The notes beneath the pieces were generated by a model, which worked only from the letters and a program-made list of their open reading frames with translations, was not told the origin of the DNA and did no database searches. The position numbers and the translations under genes were made by a program. A stretch of DNA of 32,575 nucleotides from Clostridiales bacterium (GTDB lineage: Bacteria; Bacillota; Clostridia; Clostridiales; Caloramatoraceae), in assembly GCA_029240935.1 (NCBI GenBank), contig JARDZI010000004.1, positions 1-32,575 on the forward strand. Reading direction: 5' to 3'. This document shows, piece after piece, positions 1-9,675 of the stretch; position 1 is the first letter of the stretch; each line of letters starts with the position of its first letter.

Positions 1-1
1 G

Positions 2-367
2 AAAATATCTGACGAATTACCAGATATTTATGTTAATAAGATTAGAATAGCAAGAGCCATTATCAATATTTTAGAAAACGCAATCATTGTGCCCCACAAA
101 AAATTATACAAGCATATAATTTTTGAGGTAAAACCTGTTGATAATGGAATAAGTATAATTGTTGAGGACAATGGAATAGGAATAGAGGAATTGGATCTTC
201 CACTCATATGGGAGGTTGGCTTTTCTAAGAACAATACATCAGGATTAGGACTTCCATTTGCAAAGCAAATTATAGAAGACAATGAAGGTACTATAGGTGT
301 TAAGAGCAAGCCTAATCAAGGAACAACTTTTACTATATTTCTACCTTCAAACAGTGGTGTGGCATAA
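2..367 (+). CDS. Sensor histidine kinase, C-terminal ATPase domain (partial, 5' end outside window)
   Basis: Open frame from the window edge; N-box-like RAIINILENAI, G1 box VEDNGIGI, G2 GLGLPFAKQI, ending TTFTIFLP. The track start at 89 is an internal GTG. Confidence 0.85.
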   Translation, partial: KISDELPDIYVNKIRIARAIINILENAIIVPHKKLYKHIIFEVKPVDNGISIIVEDNGIGIEELDLPLIWEVGFSKNNTSGLGLPFAKQIIEDNEGTIGVKSKPNQGTTFTIFLPSNSGVA

Positions 368-385
368 CTCCATAAAATGCTTGTG

Positions 386-477
386 GTAGTGGCAGGTCTC
401 TGAGCCTGTCATTCTGAACTTAGTGAAGAATCTTGCCTAGGAATCACAAAAGATCCTTCACTACGTTCAGGATGACA
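386..477. repeat. Dispersed hairpin repeat: partial GTAGTGGCAGG element (386-397) followed by TGTCATTCTGAACTTAGTGAAG...CTTCACTACGTTCAGGATGACA inverted repeat (407-477)
   Basis: Inverted arms visible by eye; related copies at 16834-16910 and, for the GTAGTGGCAGG part, 7674 and 16554. Confidence 0.8.
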
Positions 478-579
478 CTGACGCTGGTATTGAATTTCAT
501 AACAATGACATGGCACTGTAACAGATTTTATTTTTATATTATAATAAAGAATAAATATTATATTCCAGAGGTGATCAGT

Positions 580-1227
580 GTGAATGAAGCAAGAAAAAAA
601 ATTGTTATAATAGATGATGAACCAGACATCCAATATACAATTAAAGAAATATGTATTCATGGAGGATGGGAACCAATTGTTGCAATAAACGGAAGACAGG
701 GTGCGGATATGTGTAAACTGCACAGCCCTAATCTAGTTATAGTAGATTATCATATGCCTGATTGGGACGGGTTGACTACCGTTAAAAAAATTCGGGAGTT
801 TGATAGTGTTGTATCAATACTAGTGCTTACTGTTGATGAGACACAGGAAATTGCAGAAAAGTTCATAGCAGCTGGAGCTACTGATTTTGCCATAAAACCT
901 ATTAGATCACCTGACCTTATTTCTAGAATAAAAATCAACCTGAAAATAAATGAAATTCAGCAAGGGTATGTTAATGAAAAAAAGCAAGTGTTTATTGATA
1001 AGGGAATAAGTCCTGCAACATTAAGTATTATTTGTGATTTTCTAAGGGAAAAGTCAGATGGACTTACAATAGAAGAAATCACAAAGGGCGTGAACCTTGC
1101 ATATCAAACAGTACACAGGTATGTACAATACCTGGTAGAAAAAAATCATATTGAAATCATACCCATTTATGGGCAGCTCGGAAGACCAAAAAATAAGTAT
1201 AGATTACCTTTTAAAAAAACTAGCTAA
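580..1227 (+). CDS. Response regulator, CitB/DcuR-like (receiver + C-terminal HTH)
   Basis: Receiver motifs IIDDEPD, VIVDYHMPDWDG, IKPI; C-term LGRPKNKY typical of the CitB/DcuR family. GTG at 580 preceded by gaggtgat; the track ORF start (433) runs through a repeat and is too long. Confidence 0.85.
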   Translation: MNEARKKIVIIDDEPDIQYTIKEICIHGGWEPIVAINGRQGADMCKLHSPNLVIVDYHMPDWDGLTTVKKIREFDSVVSILVLTVDETQEIAEKFIAAGATDFAIKPIRSPDLISRIKINLKINEIQQGYVNEKKQVFIDKGISPATLSIICDFLREKSDGLTIEEITKGVNLAYQTVHRYVQYLVEKNHIEIIPIYGQLGRPKNKYRLPFKKTS

Positions 1228-1243
1228 TTAGCTAGTTTTTTTT
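1213..1243 (+). terminator. Rho-independent terminator overlapping the response-regulator stop
   Basis: AAAAAAACTAGCTAATTAGCTAGTTTTTTTT. Confidence 0.85.
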
Positions 1244-1455
1244 ATTGCTGTCAGCGTAATGAAACACGTCTCCTGTTTTTGAAAAACATTCAGAGAAATA
1301 TGTTATAAAAATAGGATAATTTTATTCTACTGCGAAATATATAAAGAACAATTGAATATAAATATAATAGCCTTTGCAGTAGTGATCTAATAAGTTTAGT
1401 TTTAGAAAAGCTCAGCTTTTCATACTAATATAAAAAATCTAAGGAGGGGAACTAT

Positions 1456-2658
1456 TTGAAAAGATTACTAGCTTTAATTATGGCAGGATTAATGATTTTT
1501 GGAACAGTTGGATGTTCAAAATCAGGTACTGAAGGAGATGACAAACCTCACATTGGTATTGTAACAGGTACAGTATCACAGGGGGAGGACGAACTTAGAG
1601 GCGCTGAAGCATTCATAAAGGAATACGGCAGTGTAGCAGATGGTGGAATAGTACAACACGTTACATACCCAGATAACTTTATGACTGAACAGGAAACAAC
1701 AATTGCAATGATCGAAGGTCTTGCAGATGACCCACAAATGAAGGCTATAGTTGTAAACCAGTCAGTTCCTGGAACATCAGCAGCCTTCGCAAAAATAAAA
1801 GAAATAAGACCTGACATACTTTTATTAGCAGCATCACCACAGGAAGATACTAACATGATTGAAGCTGCAGCTGATTTAGCTGTTGATGTTGACAATGTTA
1901 AACGTGGATATTTAATGATTCTTGCTGCTAAGAAAATGGGAGCAAAGACATTTGTTCATATTTCCTTCCCAAGACACATGAGTATTGAGCTTTTATCAAG
2001 AAGAAAAACAATAATGGAAGAAGCTTGTAAGGATTTAGGACTTACATTTGCAATGGAGACTGCCCCAGATCCAATGAGTGACGTTGGAGTACCAGGTGCA
2101 CAGCAGTTCATACTTGAAAAAATGCCATCATGGATAGATAAATATGGTAAGGACACTGCTTTCTTCTGTACAAATGATGCACAGACTGAACCACTTTTAA
2201 AGATGGTTGCACAGCTTGGAGCAATATTTGTTGAACCAGACCTTCCATCACCTATAATGGGATACCCTGGAGCATTTGGTATCGACCTTAAGGAACAAGC
2301 TGGAGATTGGCCTGCAATACTTAAGAGGGTTGAAGAAACTATAGTTGAAAAGGGTGGATCCAAGAGAATGGGAACATGGGCTTTCTCTTATGGTTATACT
2401 TCTACACTTGCACTTGCTGAATTTGGTAAGCAAGTAGCTGAAGGAACTGCAAAGAAGGATTCGTTTGAAGACCTAATGAAGTGCTTTGAAAAATATACTC
2501 CTGGTGCAGAATGGAATGGTTCATACTTTGTTGACGTTGCAACTAGTACAGAAAAGAAGAACCATGTAATGATATATCAGGATACCTATGTATTTGGCCA
2601 AGGTTTCCTTGGACAGACAAAGGAAACAATTCCTGAAAAATATAATAGCATAAAGTAA
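1456..2658 (+). CDS. DUF3798-family substrate-binding-like lipoprotein
   Basis: TTG start with aaggagggg RBS; lipobox MIFGTVGC; periplasmic-binding-like fold sequence; directly upstream of ABC ATPase and permeases. Confidence 0.8.
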   Translation: MKRLLALIMAGLMIFGTVGCSKSGTEGDDKPHIGIVTGTVSQGEDELRGAEAFIKEYGSVADGGIVQHVTYPDNFMTEQETTIAMIEGLADDPQMKAIVVNQSVPGTSAAFAKIKEIRPDILLLAASPQEDTNMIEAAADLAVDVDNVKRGYLMILAAKKMGAKTFVHISFPRHMSIELLSRRKTIMEEACKDLGLTFAMETAPDPMSDVGVPGAQQFILEKMPSWIDKYGKDTAFFCTNDAQTEPLLKMVAQLGAIFVEPDLPSPIMGYPGAFGIDLKEQAGDWPAILKRVEETIVEKGGSKRMGTWAFSYGYTSTLALAEFGKQVAEGTAKKDSFEDLMKCFEKYTPGAEWNGSYFVDVATSTEKKNHVMIYQDTYVFGQGFLGQTKETIPEKYNSIK

Positions 2659-2731
2659 TTAGATGGTTTATGCATTAGGAACAGCCTATAATTGACTGTT
2701 CCTAATGCAATTATTATAAGAGGCGGGTATT

Positions 2732-4384
2732 TTGACTTATAGATTAGAGGTGAAGCAATTGTCAAATGAAAATATATTACTAAAGGTTCAAGGTGTTGGA
2801 AAACAATTTGATGGAAACAGAGTATTAAAGGATATCAACTTTTCCCTTGAAAAGGGTAAAATACTAGGGCTAGTTGGTGAAAATGGTGCTGGTAAATCAA
2901 CATTGATGAAAATACTATTTGGAATGAAGGATATATCTGAAACTGGGGGCTATGAAGGTGAGATTTATCTTGAGGATGAGAAGATAAATTTCAAGAGTCC
3001 TCTGGATGCACTAAATGCAGGAATAGGAATGGTTCATCAGGAGTTCTCGCTTATACCAGGTTTCACAACAACTGAAAATATATTATTGAATATGGAAAAA
3101 ACCAAGTCAAGTATAATGTCAAAGGTATTAGGAAAAAGACTTGAAACCATTAATATGAAAGAAATGAAAAAGAGTGCTCAAAAGGCAATAGATACACTTG
3201 GGGTACAGCTTGATCCAGACATGCTTGTTTCTGAAATGCCTGTTGGCCATAAGCAGTTCATAGAAATAGCTCGTGAGATAGACAGGGAAAAGGTAAAATT
3301 GCTTGTTTTAGATGAACCTACAGCAGTTTTGACTGAATCAGAAGCAGAAATACTTCTCAAAGCCATGAGAAAACTTGCTAATATGGGTGTTTCAATTATT
3401 TTTATTTCACATAGACTCAATGAGATTACAGAAGCATGTGACAAAATAGTAGTACTTAGGGATGGAGTTATTGTAGTAGAAAAGCCTAACCAGGGAATAA
3501 ACGTAAGGCAGATTGCTGAATGGATGGTTGGAAGAGATATTGGTAATAAAAAAGAAGCAAATGTAAAAATAGTTGATGTTACTGAAGACAATAAAGATGT
3601 TATTCTTGAAGTAAATAATCTTTGGGTAGACATGCCTGGAGAAACTGCAAAGAATGTATCCTTTAAGGTTAAGCGTGGAGAGATATTTGGAATAGGTGGC
3701 CTTGCTGGACAGGGAAAGCTGGGAATTCCTAATGGAATTATAGGCTTGTTTCCAGCAGGTGGAGAAGTTATATTTAATGGAAAACCACTGAAGCTAAACT
3801 CAACTCATAATGCATTAAAAAGTGGGTTAGCATTTGTTTCAGAGGATAGAAGAGGTGTAGGTCTTTTATTGGATGAATCTATTGACCTGAATATTGCCTT
3901 TAATGCAATGCAGGTTCATGAGAAATTTTTGATTAAGCCACTAGGTGGATTATTTAAGTTCCGTGACGAAAAGGCAATGAAAAAATGTGCAAATGAGTAT
4001 ATTAATGCATTAGAAATAAAATGTACAAGTGAGAAGCAGCTTACAAGACAGCTTTCAGGTGGAAACCAACAAAAGATATGTCTTGCAAAAGCTTTTGCTT
4101 TAGAACCAAGCCTTTTATTTGTATCAGAACCTACTAGAGGTATAGATGTTGGAGCAAAAAGCCTTGTACTTGATGCATTAAGACGTTATAACAAAGAAAA
4201 TAATACTACAATAGTAATGGTTTCATCAGAGCTTGAGGAGTTAAGATCCATATGTAACCGAATTGCTATTGTCAGTGAGGGAAAGGTAGCTGGTACACTA
4301 CTACCAGGGGCTGAAGCAGCAGAGTTTGGACTACTTATGTCTGGTATAAATCATTTGAGTGAAGAAGGTGAAAAGCATGAGTAG
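2732..4384 (+). CDS. ABC transporter, tandem ATPase (RbsA/MglA/BmpA-associated type)
   Basis: Walker A GLVGENGAGKST, Walker B LLVLDEPTAVL, second signature LSGGNQQK. A TTG at 2759 with gaggtg RBS is an alternative start. Confidence 0.9.
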   Translation: MTYRLEVKQLSNENILLKVQGVGKQFDGNRVLKDINFSLEKGKILGLVGENGAGKSTLMKILFGMKDISETGGYEGEIYLEDEKINFKSPLDALNAGIGMVHQEFSLIPGFTTTENILLNMEKTKSSIMSKVLGKRLETINMKEMKKSAQKAIDTLGVQLDPDMLVSEMPVGHKQFIEIAREIDREKVKLLVLDEPTAVLTESEAEILLKAMRKLANMGVSIIFISHRLNEITEACDKIVVLRDGVIVVEKPNQGINVRQIAEWMVGRDIGNKKEANVKIVDVTEDNKDVILEVNNLWVDMPGETAKNVSFKVKRGEIFGIGGLAGQGKLGIPNGIIGLFPAGGEVIFNGKPLKLNSTHNALKSGLAFVSEDRRGVGLLLDESIDLNIAFNAMQVHEKFLIKPLGGLFKFRDEKAMKKCANEYINALEIKCTSEKQLTRQLSGGNQQKICLAKAFALEPSLLFVSEPTRGIDVGAKSLVLDALRRYNKENNTTIVMVSSELEELRSICNRIAIVSEGKVAGTLLPGAEAAEFGLLMSGINHLSEEGEKHE

Positions 4385-5411
4385 TGTTAGGAGCTATATA
4401 AATAAATTTGGATTACCCCGTATTATTATAGGCTTGTTCCTAGTGTCATTGTTCGTTGCAGGACCATTTTTTGGCGTAAGAACTGACATGTCAATCAATG
4501 ACGTTTTGGTACGTTTTGGAATGAATGCAATTCTTGTTCTCTCCATGGTACCTATGATACAGTCTGGCTGTGGCTTGAATTTCGGTATACCTGTTGGACT
4601 TATTGCAGGACTTATAGGTGCTGTAATGAGTCTTGAGTTCAACCTTACAGGTATGACTGGCATTGCTGCAGCTATGGGAATAGCTATTGTGGCAGCAATA
4701 ATCCTGGGATATGGATACGGACTGTTGCTAAACAGGGTTAAGGGCGATGAAATGATTATAGCTACATATGTCGGTTATTCTATTGTATTTTTTATGAATG
4801 TTATGTGGATAATACTTCCCTTTAGGAATCCTTCCAGCGTACAAGGCTTTAAAGGGGAAGGACTTCGTGCAACAATAAGCGTAGAGGATTACTGGATTCA
4901 TGCAATCAGTGATATATTAAAAATTAAAATAAATGATAACTTTACAATTCCTCTTGGAATGTTCTTGTTCTTTGCTTTGATGAGCTTAATAGTTTGGGGA
5001 TTTTTTAAAACAAAAATTGGTACGGCTATAACTGCTGTTGGCTCAAATCCTGAATATGCAAGAGCTTCAGGTATTAATGTTAATAAGATGAGGACAATAT
5101 CTGTAATTTTATCAACAATAATTGCAGCTATAGGAATGATTGTTTACCAGCAGAGCTTCGGTTTTATACAAATGTTTGGTGCTCCTTTGGCATTTATGTT
5201 TCCATCTGTAGCCGCTGTACTTCTTGGTGGAGCATCTGTAAATAAAGCGTCTATAACCAATGTTGTTATAGGAACACTGTTGTATCAGGGAATAGTTACG
5301 ATGACACCTTCTGTAATTAACAGTGCAATCAATATTGACGTTTCGGAGACATTAAGACTTATAGTATCAAATGGTATGATTGTATATGCACTTACAAGGA
5401 AAGGGAGGTAG
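4377..5411 (+). CDS. ABC transporter permease (BPD_transp_2-like), subunit 1
   Basis: ATG overlaps the preceding stop by 8 nt; hydrophobic multi-TM protein with AVGSNPEYARASGINV motif. Confidence 0.88.
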   Translation: MSSVRSYINKFGLPRIIIGLFLVSLFVAGPFFGVRTDMSINDVLVRFGMNAILVLSMVPMIQSGCGLNFGIPVGLIAGLIGAVMSLEFNLTGMTGIAAAMGIAIVAAIILGYGYGLLLNRVKGDEMIIATYVGYSIVFFMNVMWIILPFRNPSSVQGFKGEGLRATISVEDYWIHAISDILKIKINDNFTIPLGMFLFFALMSLIVWGFFKTKIGTAITAVGSNPEYARASGINVNKMRTISVILSTIIAAIGMIVYQQSFGFIQMFGAPLAFMFPSVAAVLLGGASVNKASITNVVIGTLLYQGIVTMTPSVINSAINIDVSETLRLIVSNGMIVYALTRKGR

Positions 5412-5415
5412 AAAC

Positions 5416-6516
5416 ATGAAGCTTGACAATAAAAAGTTTAAAAGGTTTTTGACAGGTAGTGCGGTGCCAATTCTCTTCCTATTTATAAGTGCCATAGCAA
5501 TACCTCTCTCAAAATTTTCTGGAACATACTTAATTAGAGAGATAGTGACACGTCTTTCTAGAGATTCCTTCCTAGTATTGGCGTTATTACTGCCTGTAAT
5601 GGCTGGGATGGGAATTAACTTTGGAATGGTTTTAGGAGCTATGGCTGGTCAGATAGGGCTTATATTTATTACTGACTGGGGTGTTACAGGTGCTCCAGGT
5701 CTTATATTAGCTATGATAATCAGTACTCCAATTTCCATACTTTTAGGCTATTTCGGAGGTGCTGTTTTAAACAGAGCAAAGGGACGTGAAATGATTACTT
5801 CTATGATGTTAGGTTTTTTTGTATCAGGTATATATCAATTTTTTCTACTTTATCTTTGTGGTTCTATAATACCTGTAAAAAGTCCAAAACTGCTTCTATC
5901 TAGAGGCTATGGAATTAGAAATGCAATTACTTTGGATGTTGCCCATGGGTTTGATAATTTAATCAAGCTTAAAATAGGGGCGATACCTATACCAATTAGC
6001 ACCTTCCTAATAATTGTTTTGATTTGCATATTTACAGTATGGTTCAGAAAAACAAAATTAGGACAGGATATGAGAGCTGTAGGCCAGGATATGGTTGTTT
6101 CAGACACAGCAGGAATAAAGGTAGATAAAACTCGTATACAATCAATAATAATTTCTACTGTTTTAGCGGCTTTTGGCCAAATTATATTCCTACAAAATAT
6201 TGGTACTTTAAATACCTATAATGGACAAGATCAGGCAGCACTATTTGCAGCAGCAGCTCTTCTTGTAGGTGGTGCTACAGTAAGTAAAGCTACAATACCA
6301 AATGCAATAATTGGTACTGGTTTGTTCCATTTAATGTTCGTAGTTATGCCTATGGCAGGTAAAAACCTTACAGGTTCTGCAATGCTTGGAGAATACTTCA
6401 GAATGTTTGTATCCTATGGAGTAGTTACATTAGCATTAGTTCTTCATGCATGGAAGAGGCAAAAGGATAAGGATAATGACAGAGCTTATCTGCGAACAGG
6501 AAACACAGGGCAGTAA
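5416..6516 (+). CDS. ABC transporter permease (BPD_transp_2-like), subunit 2
   Basis: aagggaggt RBS before ATG 5416; multi-TM; AVGQDMVVSDTAGIKVDKTR motif parallel to subunit 1. Confidence 0.88.
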   Translation: MKLDNKKFKRFLTGSAVPILFLFISAIAIPLSKFSGTYLIREIVTRLSRDSFLVLALLLPVMAGMGINFGMVLGAMAGQIGLIFITDWGVTGAPGLILAMIISTPISILLGYFGGAVLNRAKGREMITSMMLGFFVSGIYQFFLLYLCGSIIPVKSPKLLLSRGYGIRNAITLDVAHGFDNLIKLKIGAIPIPISTFLIIVLICIFTVWFRKTKLGQDMRAVGQDMVVSDTAGIKVDKTRIQSIIISTVLAAFGQIIFLQNIGTLNTYNGQDQAALFAAAALLVGGATVSKATIPNAIIGTGLFHLMFVVMPMAGKNLTGSAMLGEYFRMFVSYGVVTLALVLHAWKRQKDKDNDRAYLRTGNTGQ

Positions 6517-6535
6517 GCAGAGTAGTAGGATTGTA

Positions 6536-6578
6536 AAAGGTTGATCTAGTTTTTAACTAGATCAACCTTTTGTTTTTT
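6536..6578 (+). terminator. Rho-independent terminator of the ABC operon
   Basis: AAAAGGTTGATCTAGTTTTTAACTAGATCAACCTTTTGTTTTTT. Confidence 0.9.
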
Positions 6579-6591
6579 CTTTACATCTACT

Positions 6592-6686
6592 GTAGGGGCG
6601 AACAGTGTTCGCCCGTTATTGCGCATCATCATATAATGTAAAGCCTAGAAACAGAGTACATTCGGGCGAACACTGTTCGCCCCTAC
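6592..6686. repeat. GTAGGGGCGAACA...TGTTCGCCCCTAC hairpin repeat, copy 1
   Basis: Terminal inverted arms, each arm itself palindromic (GGGCGAACAGTGTTCGCCC). Confidence 0.9.
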
Positions 6687-6720
6687 GTTTGGGGCTGTCC
6701 ATTTTCTCATAGCCTTGTTT

Positions 6721-7635
6721 TTAGTATACAGGAGTGCAGTACTTAATATGTTTTTGACAGTCTCCACTTGCTAGTGACATATATTGTTCCTTAAGCATTT
6801 TTGTTATGGTTCCTATTTTTCCGCTGCCTATAACTCTTCGATCAACTGAAACTATAGGGGTAACCTCCATGGCTGTTCCTGTGAAGAACAATTCATCTGC
6901 GCCGTATAATTCAACTCTTGAAATACTTCTTTCAACTGTATCTATTCCGAAATCTGACTTAGCAATCTTAATAACAGTGTCTCTGGTTATCCCCTCTAAT
7001 ATGTTGTCGCTTGGTGGAGGGGTTATTAGCTTTCCGTCCCTGACCATGAATATATTTTCTCCAGAGCCTTCACATACATTACCTTCCCCTGTCAAAAATA
7101 TTGCTTCGTCAAAGCCGTTTTGGCAAACTTCGAGATGTGCAAGTGCGGAGTTCAGGTAGGCTGCGGTTGCCTTTGTTCTTCCTGGTATCATGTTGTTGTT
7201 AACCCTCTTCCAGGAGGTAACAGATACATCAAGTGCTTCCTTTGATGCATATCTTCCGAATGGCTGACAGTATACAGCAAGCCCATTCTCATTATCTAGG
7301 AGTGTTGGAGAAATTGCATTGGAGCTTTTATATGCTAATGGTCTTATATATACTGTTGTTTTATAATTGTTTTTTTTCAATAATTCAACAGTTAAATCAC
7401 ATAATTCCTGACAGGTATATTGGATATTTATATTTAAAACCTTGCAGGAGTTTAAAAGCCTTTTGTAATGATCGTAAAGTCTGAAAACATATAATTGGGA
7501 AGCTTCCTCATTCCAGTAGGCTCTTATTCCTTCAAAGCAGCCAAGCCCGTAATTGAATGCTTTGTTTCGGATGCCTGGGTTTACAATATTTTCATCAACT
7601 ATTTGTCCTTTATAATATACATATGTTTTGTCCAT
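6721..7635 (-). CDS. ilvE: Branched-chain amino acid aminotransferase
   Basis: MDKTYVYYKGQIVDE...; GLGCFEGIRAYWNEE, PLAYKSS, EGSGENIFMV. ATG 7635 has an AAGGAGGA RBS; the track extension to 7851 is spurious. Confidence 0.93.
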   Translation of the reverse strand: MDKTYVYYKGQIVDENIVNPGIRNKAFNYGLGCFEGIRAYWNEEASQLYVFRLYDHYKRLLNSCKVLNINIQYTCQELCDLTVELLKKNNYKTTVYIRPLAYKSSNAISPTLLDNENGLAVYCQPFGRYASKEALDVSVTSWKRVNNNMIPGRTKATAAYLNSALAHLEVCQNGFDEAIFLTGEGNVCEGSGENIFMVRDGKLITPPPSDNILEGITRDTVIKIAKSDFGIDTVERSISRVELYGADELFFTGTAMEVTPIVSVDRRVIGSGKIGTITKMLKEQYMSLASGDCQKHIKYCTPVY

Positions 7636-7673
7636 AAGTTTCCTCCTTAAATTAGTGGGTATATGCCCACCTT

Positions 7674-7737
7674 GTAGTGGCAGGCCGAGCTGCTTCTGCA
7701 TGGGAACCTGGGTAGGCATGGGAGCCTGCCACTGTAG
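7674..7737. repeat. GTAGTGGCAGGC...GCCTGCCACTgTAG hairpin repeat
   Basis: Inverted ends; second copy 16554-16618, partial copy 386-397. Confidence 0.75.
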
Positions 7738-7769
7738 TGACATGTTTATTTTATATATTGATTTATGGG

Positions 7770-9440
7770 CTAACCTACATGCTTGCAATTCGAAAGTCCG
7801 CTGCCAAGAGGAACCATTGGGGTTGCCATGTTGTCCTCGTGGATTATACATTCAATTAAAACTGGTTTTTTCATAGATAATGCCTTGGATAAAACCTCTT
7901 CAACATCCTCATTTCTTGTAAGCTTCATTGAAAATATTCCAAATGCAGCAGCAAGGGTTGTAAACTCAACATCTGGTGTTACATCTGTTTCGGATATTCT
8001 GTTGTTAAAGAAGAGCTTTTGCCATTGCTTGACCATTCCAAGGGAGCTGTTGTTAAGTACAATCTGTATTAGAGGTATTTGATATTTTGATATGGTTGCC
8101 AGCTCCTGCATGTTCATTTTAAAGCTTCCGTCACCAGCAATATTTATAACCTGCTTGTCTGGCCTTCCAATTGCACTTCCAATTGCTGCACCGAGTCCAA
8201 AGCCCATGGTACCAAGGCCTCCAGAGGATATAAAGGTTCTTGGCTCGTTAAAGCTGTAATATCTTGCAGTCCACATCTGATTCTGTCCAACCTCTGTGCA
8301 TATTATTGCCTTGCCATCTGTTAATTCTTTAAGCTTCTTAAGCAAATATTCAGGGCTAAGACTTCCATTATAGGGAGATTCACAATCAAGATTGTTTTTC
8401 CAATTCTCCACATTCTTGTTCCAGGTTGAGTACTCTTTAGGTTTAACACCCTTTAAGAGCCTCTCTAATATGCTTTTTAAATCTCCACAAAGTGATAAAT
8501 CAGGATTAATGTTTTTATCAAACTCCTCAGGATCGATATTTATATCTATTATTTTAGCCCTTGGTGCAAATTCATCTGTCTTACAGGTAACTCTGTCATT
8601 AAACCTTGTTCCAAGTCCTATAATCAAATCCCCATGGCTAAATGCATAATTGGAACAAAAGCTTCCGTGCATTCCCTCCATTCCCATAAATAAAGGATGA
8701 TCCCCAGGAAAGCTTCCAAGTCCCATTAAGGAACAGGACACAGGTGCATTTATTCTCTCTGCAAGAGTTTTAAGCTCAGCATGGGAACCTGAACTTATTA
8801 CTCCACCACCTGCATAAATAACTGGACATTTACTTTCATTTATATATTTCAGTGCTTTTTCTATATCATCATCACTATATGGGTTGCTTTCAGGTGAATT
8901 TGTATTATCTTCAATAGATATTGGAGTATACTCCATATCAAATTGCTGGACATCTTTTGGTATATCAATAAGTACTGGACCAGGTCTTCCTGATCTTGCA
9001 ATTCTAAATGCTTCCCTAACAATATCAGGCAGGGACTCTGGTTCCATTACAAGAAAATTATCCTTTGTTATACCCTTTGTAATTTCAGTTATATTAATCT
9101 CCTGAAAACTATCCTTTCCTATAAGGTGCCTGGATACTTGTCCTGTCATTATAACCAAAGGTATAGAATCTCTAAATGCAGTTGCAATTCCAGTAACAGT
9201 ATTTGAAGCTCCAGGACCGGAGGTGACTAGTACAACACCCACCTTTCCTGTTGCCCTGGCATAACCGTCTGCAGCATGGGTCGCACCCTGTTCATGTACT
9301 GTTAGGATATGCTTCAAAGCCTTTTCATCATATAATTCATCATAAATATTAAGAACAGTTCCCCCTGGATATCCGAATATTGTATCTACACCCTGTTCCT
9401 TTAAACATTCAACAAGTACTCTTGCACCTTTCATTTTCAT
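7770..9440 (-). CDS. ilvB: Acetolactate synthase, large (catalytic) subunit
   Basis: FGYPGGTVLNIYDEL, VTSGPGASNTVTGIATA, TPD-binding GDGSFKMNMQELATI...NNSSLGMVKQWQ. Confidence 0.95.
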   Translation of the reverse strand: MKMKGARVLVECLKEQGVDTIFGYPGGTVLNIYDELYDEKALKHILTVHEQGATHAADGYARATGKVGVVLVTSGPGASNTVTGIATAFRDSIPLVIMTGQVSRHLIGKDSFQEINITEITKGITKDNFLVMEPESLPDIVREAFRIARSGRPGPVLIDIPKDVQQFDMEYTPISIEDNTNSPESNPYSDDDIEKALKYINESKCPVIYAGGGVISSGSHAELKTLAERINAPVSCSLMGLGSFPGDHPLFMGMEGMHGSFCSNYAFSHGDLIIGLGTRFNDRVTCKTDEFAPRAKIIDINIDPEEFDKNINPDLSLCGDLKSILERLLKGVKPKEYSTWNKNVENWKNNLDCESPYNGSLSPEYLLKKLKELTDGKAIICTEVGQNQMWTARYYSFNEPRTFISSGGLGTMGFGLGAAIGSAIGRPDKQVINIAGDGSFKMNMQELATISKYQIPLIQIVLNNSSLGMVKQWQKLFFNNRISETDVTPDVEFTTLAAAFGIFSMKLTRNEDVEEVLSKALSMKKPVLIECIIHEDNMATPMVPLGSGLSNCKHVG

Positions 9441-9504
9441 TCCGATTCTCCTTTCCTCTGGTTTATTTATGTTCTATGTTAAACAGATTGTATCAAGATA
9501 TGTC

Positions 9505-9625
9505 TGTAGTGTCTCCTTTTCCCACAGCAGACAGGGTATTTGCGGGATTGTGGAACCCATCTGTTGATGGGGTTCCTGGGTGATAATGATACCTGGGTCA
9601 GCCCTAGGCGGCCGATGCTACAGTT
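9505..9625. repeat. GC-richer intergenic block with internal hairpin, possible degenerate repeat element
   Basis: Short terminal inverted match (CTGTAG...CTACAG), internal GGAACCCATctgttgATGGGGTTCC stem. Only one copy in the window. Confidence 0.4.
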
Positions 9626-9675
9626 TTCAGTTATGCGAGTATCGATTGCTCCTATCATGCAGATAGCTATTTATA

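Noticed and set aside
433-579. N-terminal extension of the response regulator
   Set aside because: Derived from repeat DNA; receiver domain begins after GTG 580 with an RBS.
7636-7851. N-terminal extension of the ilvE ORF in the track
   Set aside because: Encoded by a repeat and by antisense-frame overlap with the ilvB 3' end; real start 7635 has AAGGAGGA.
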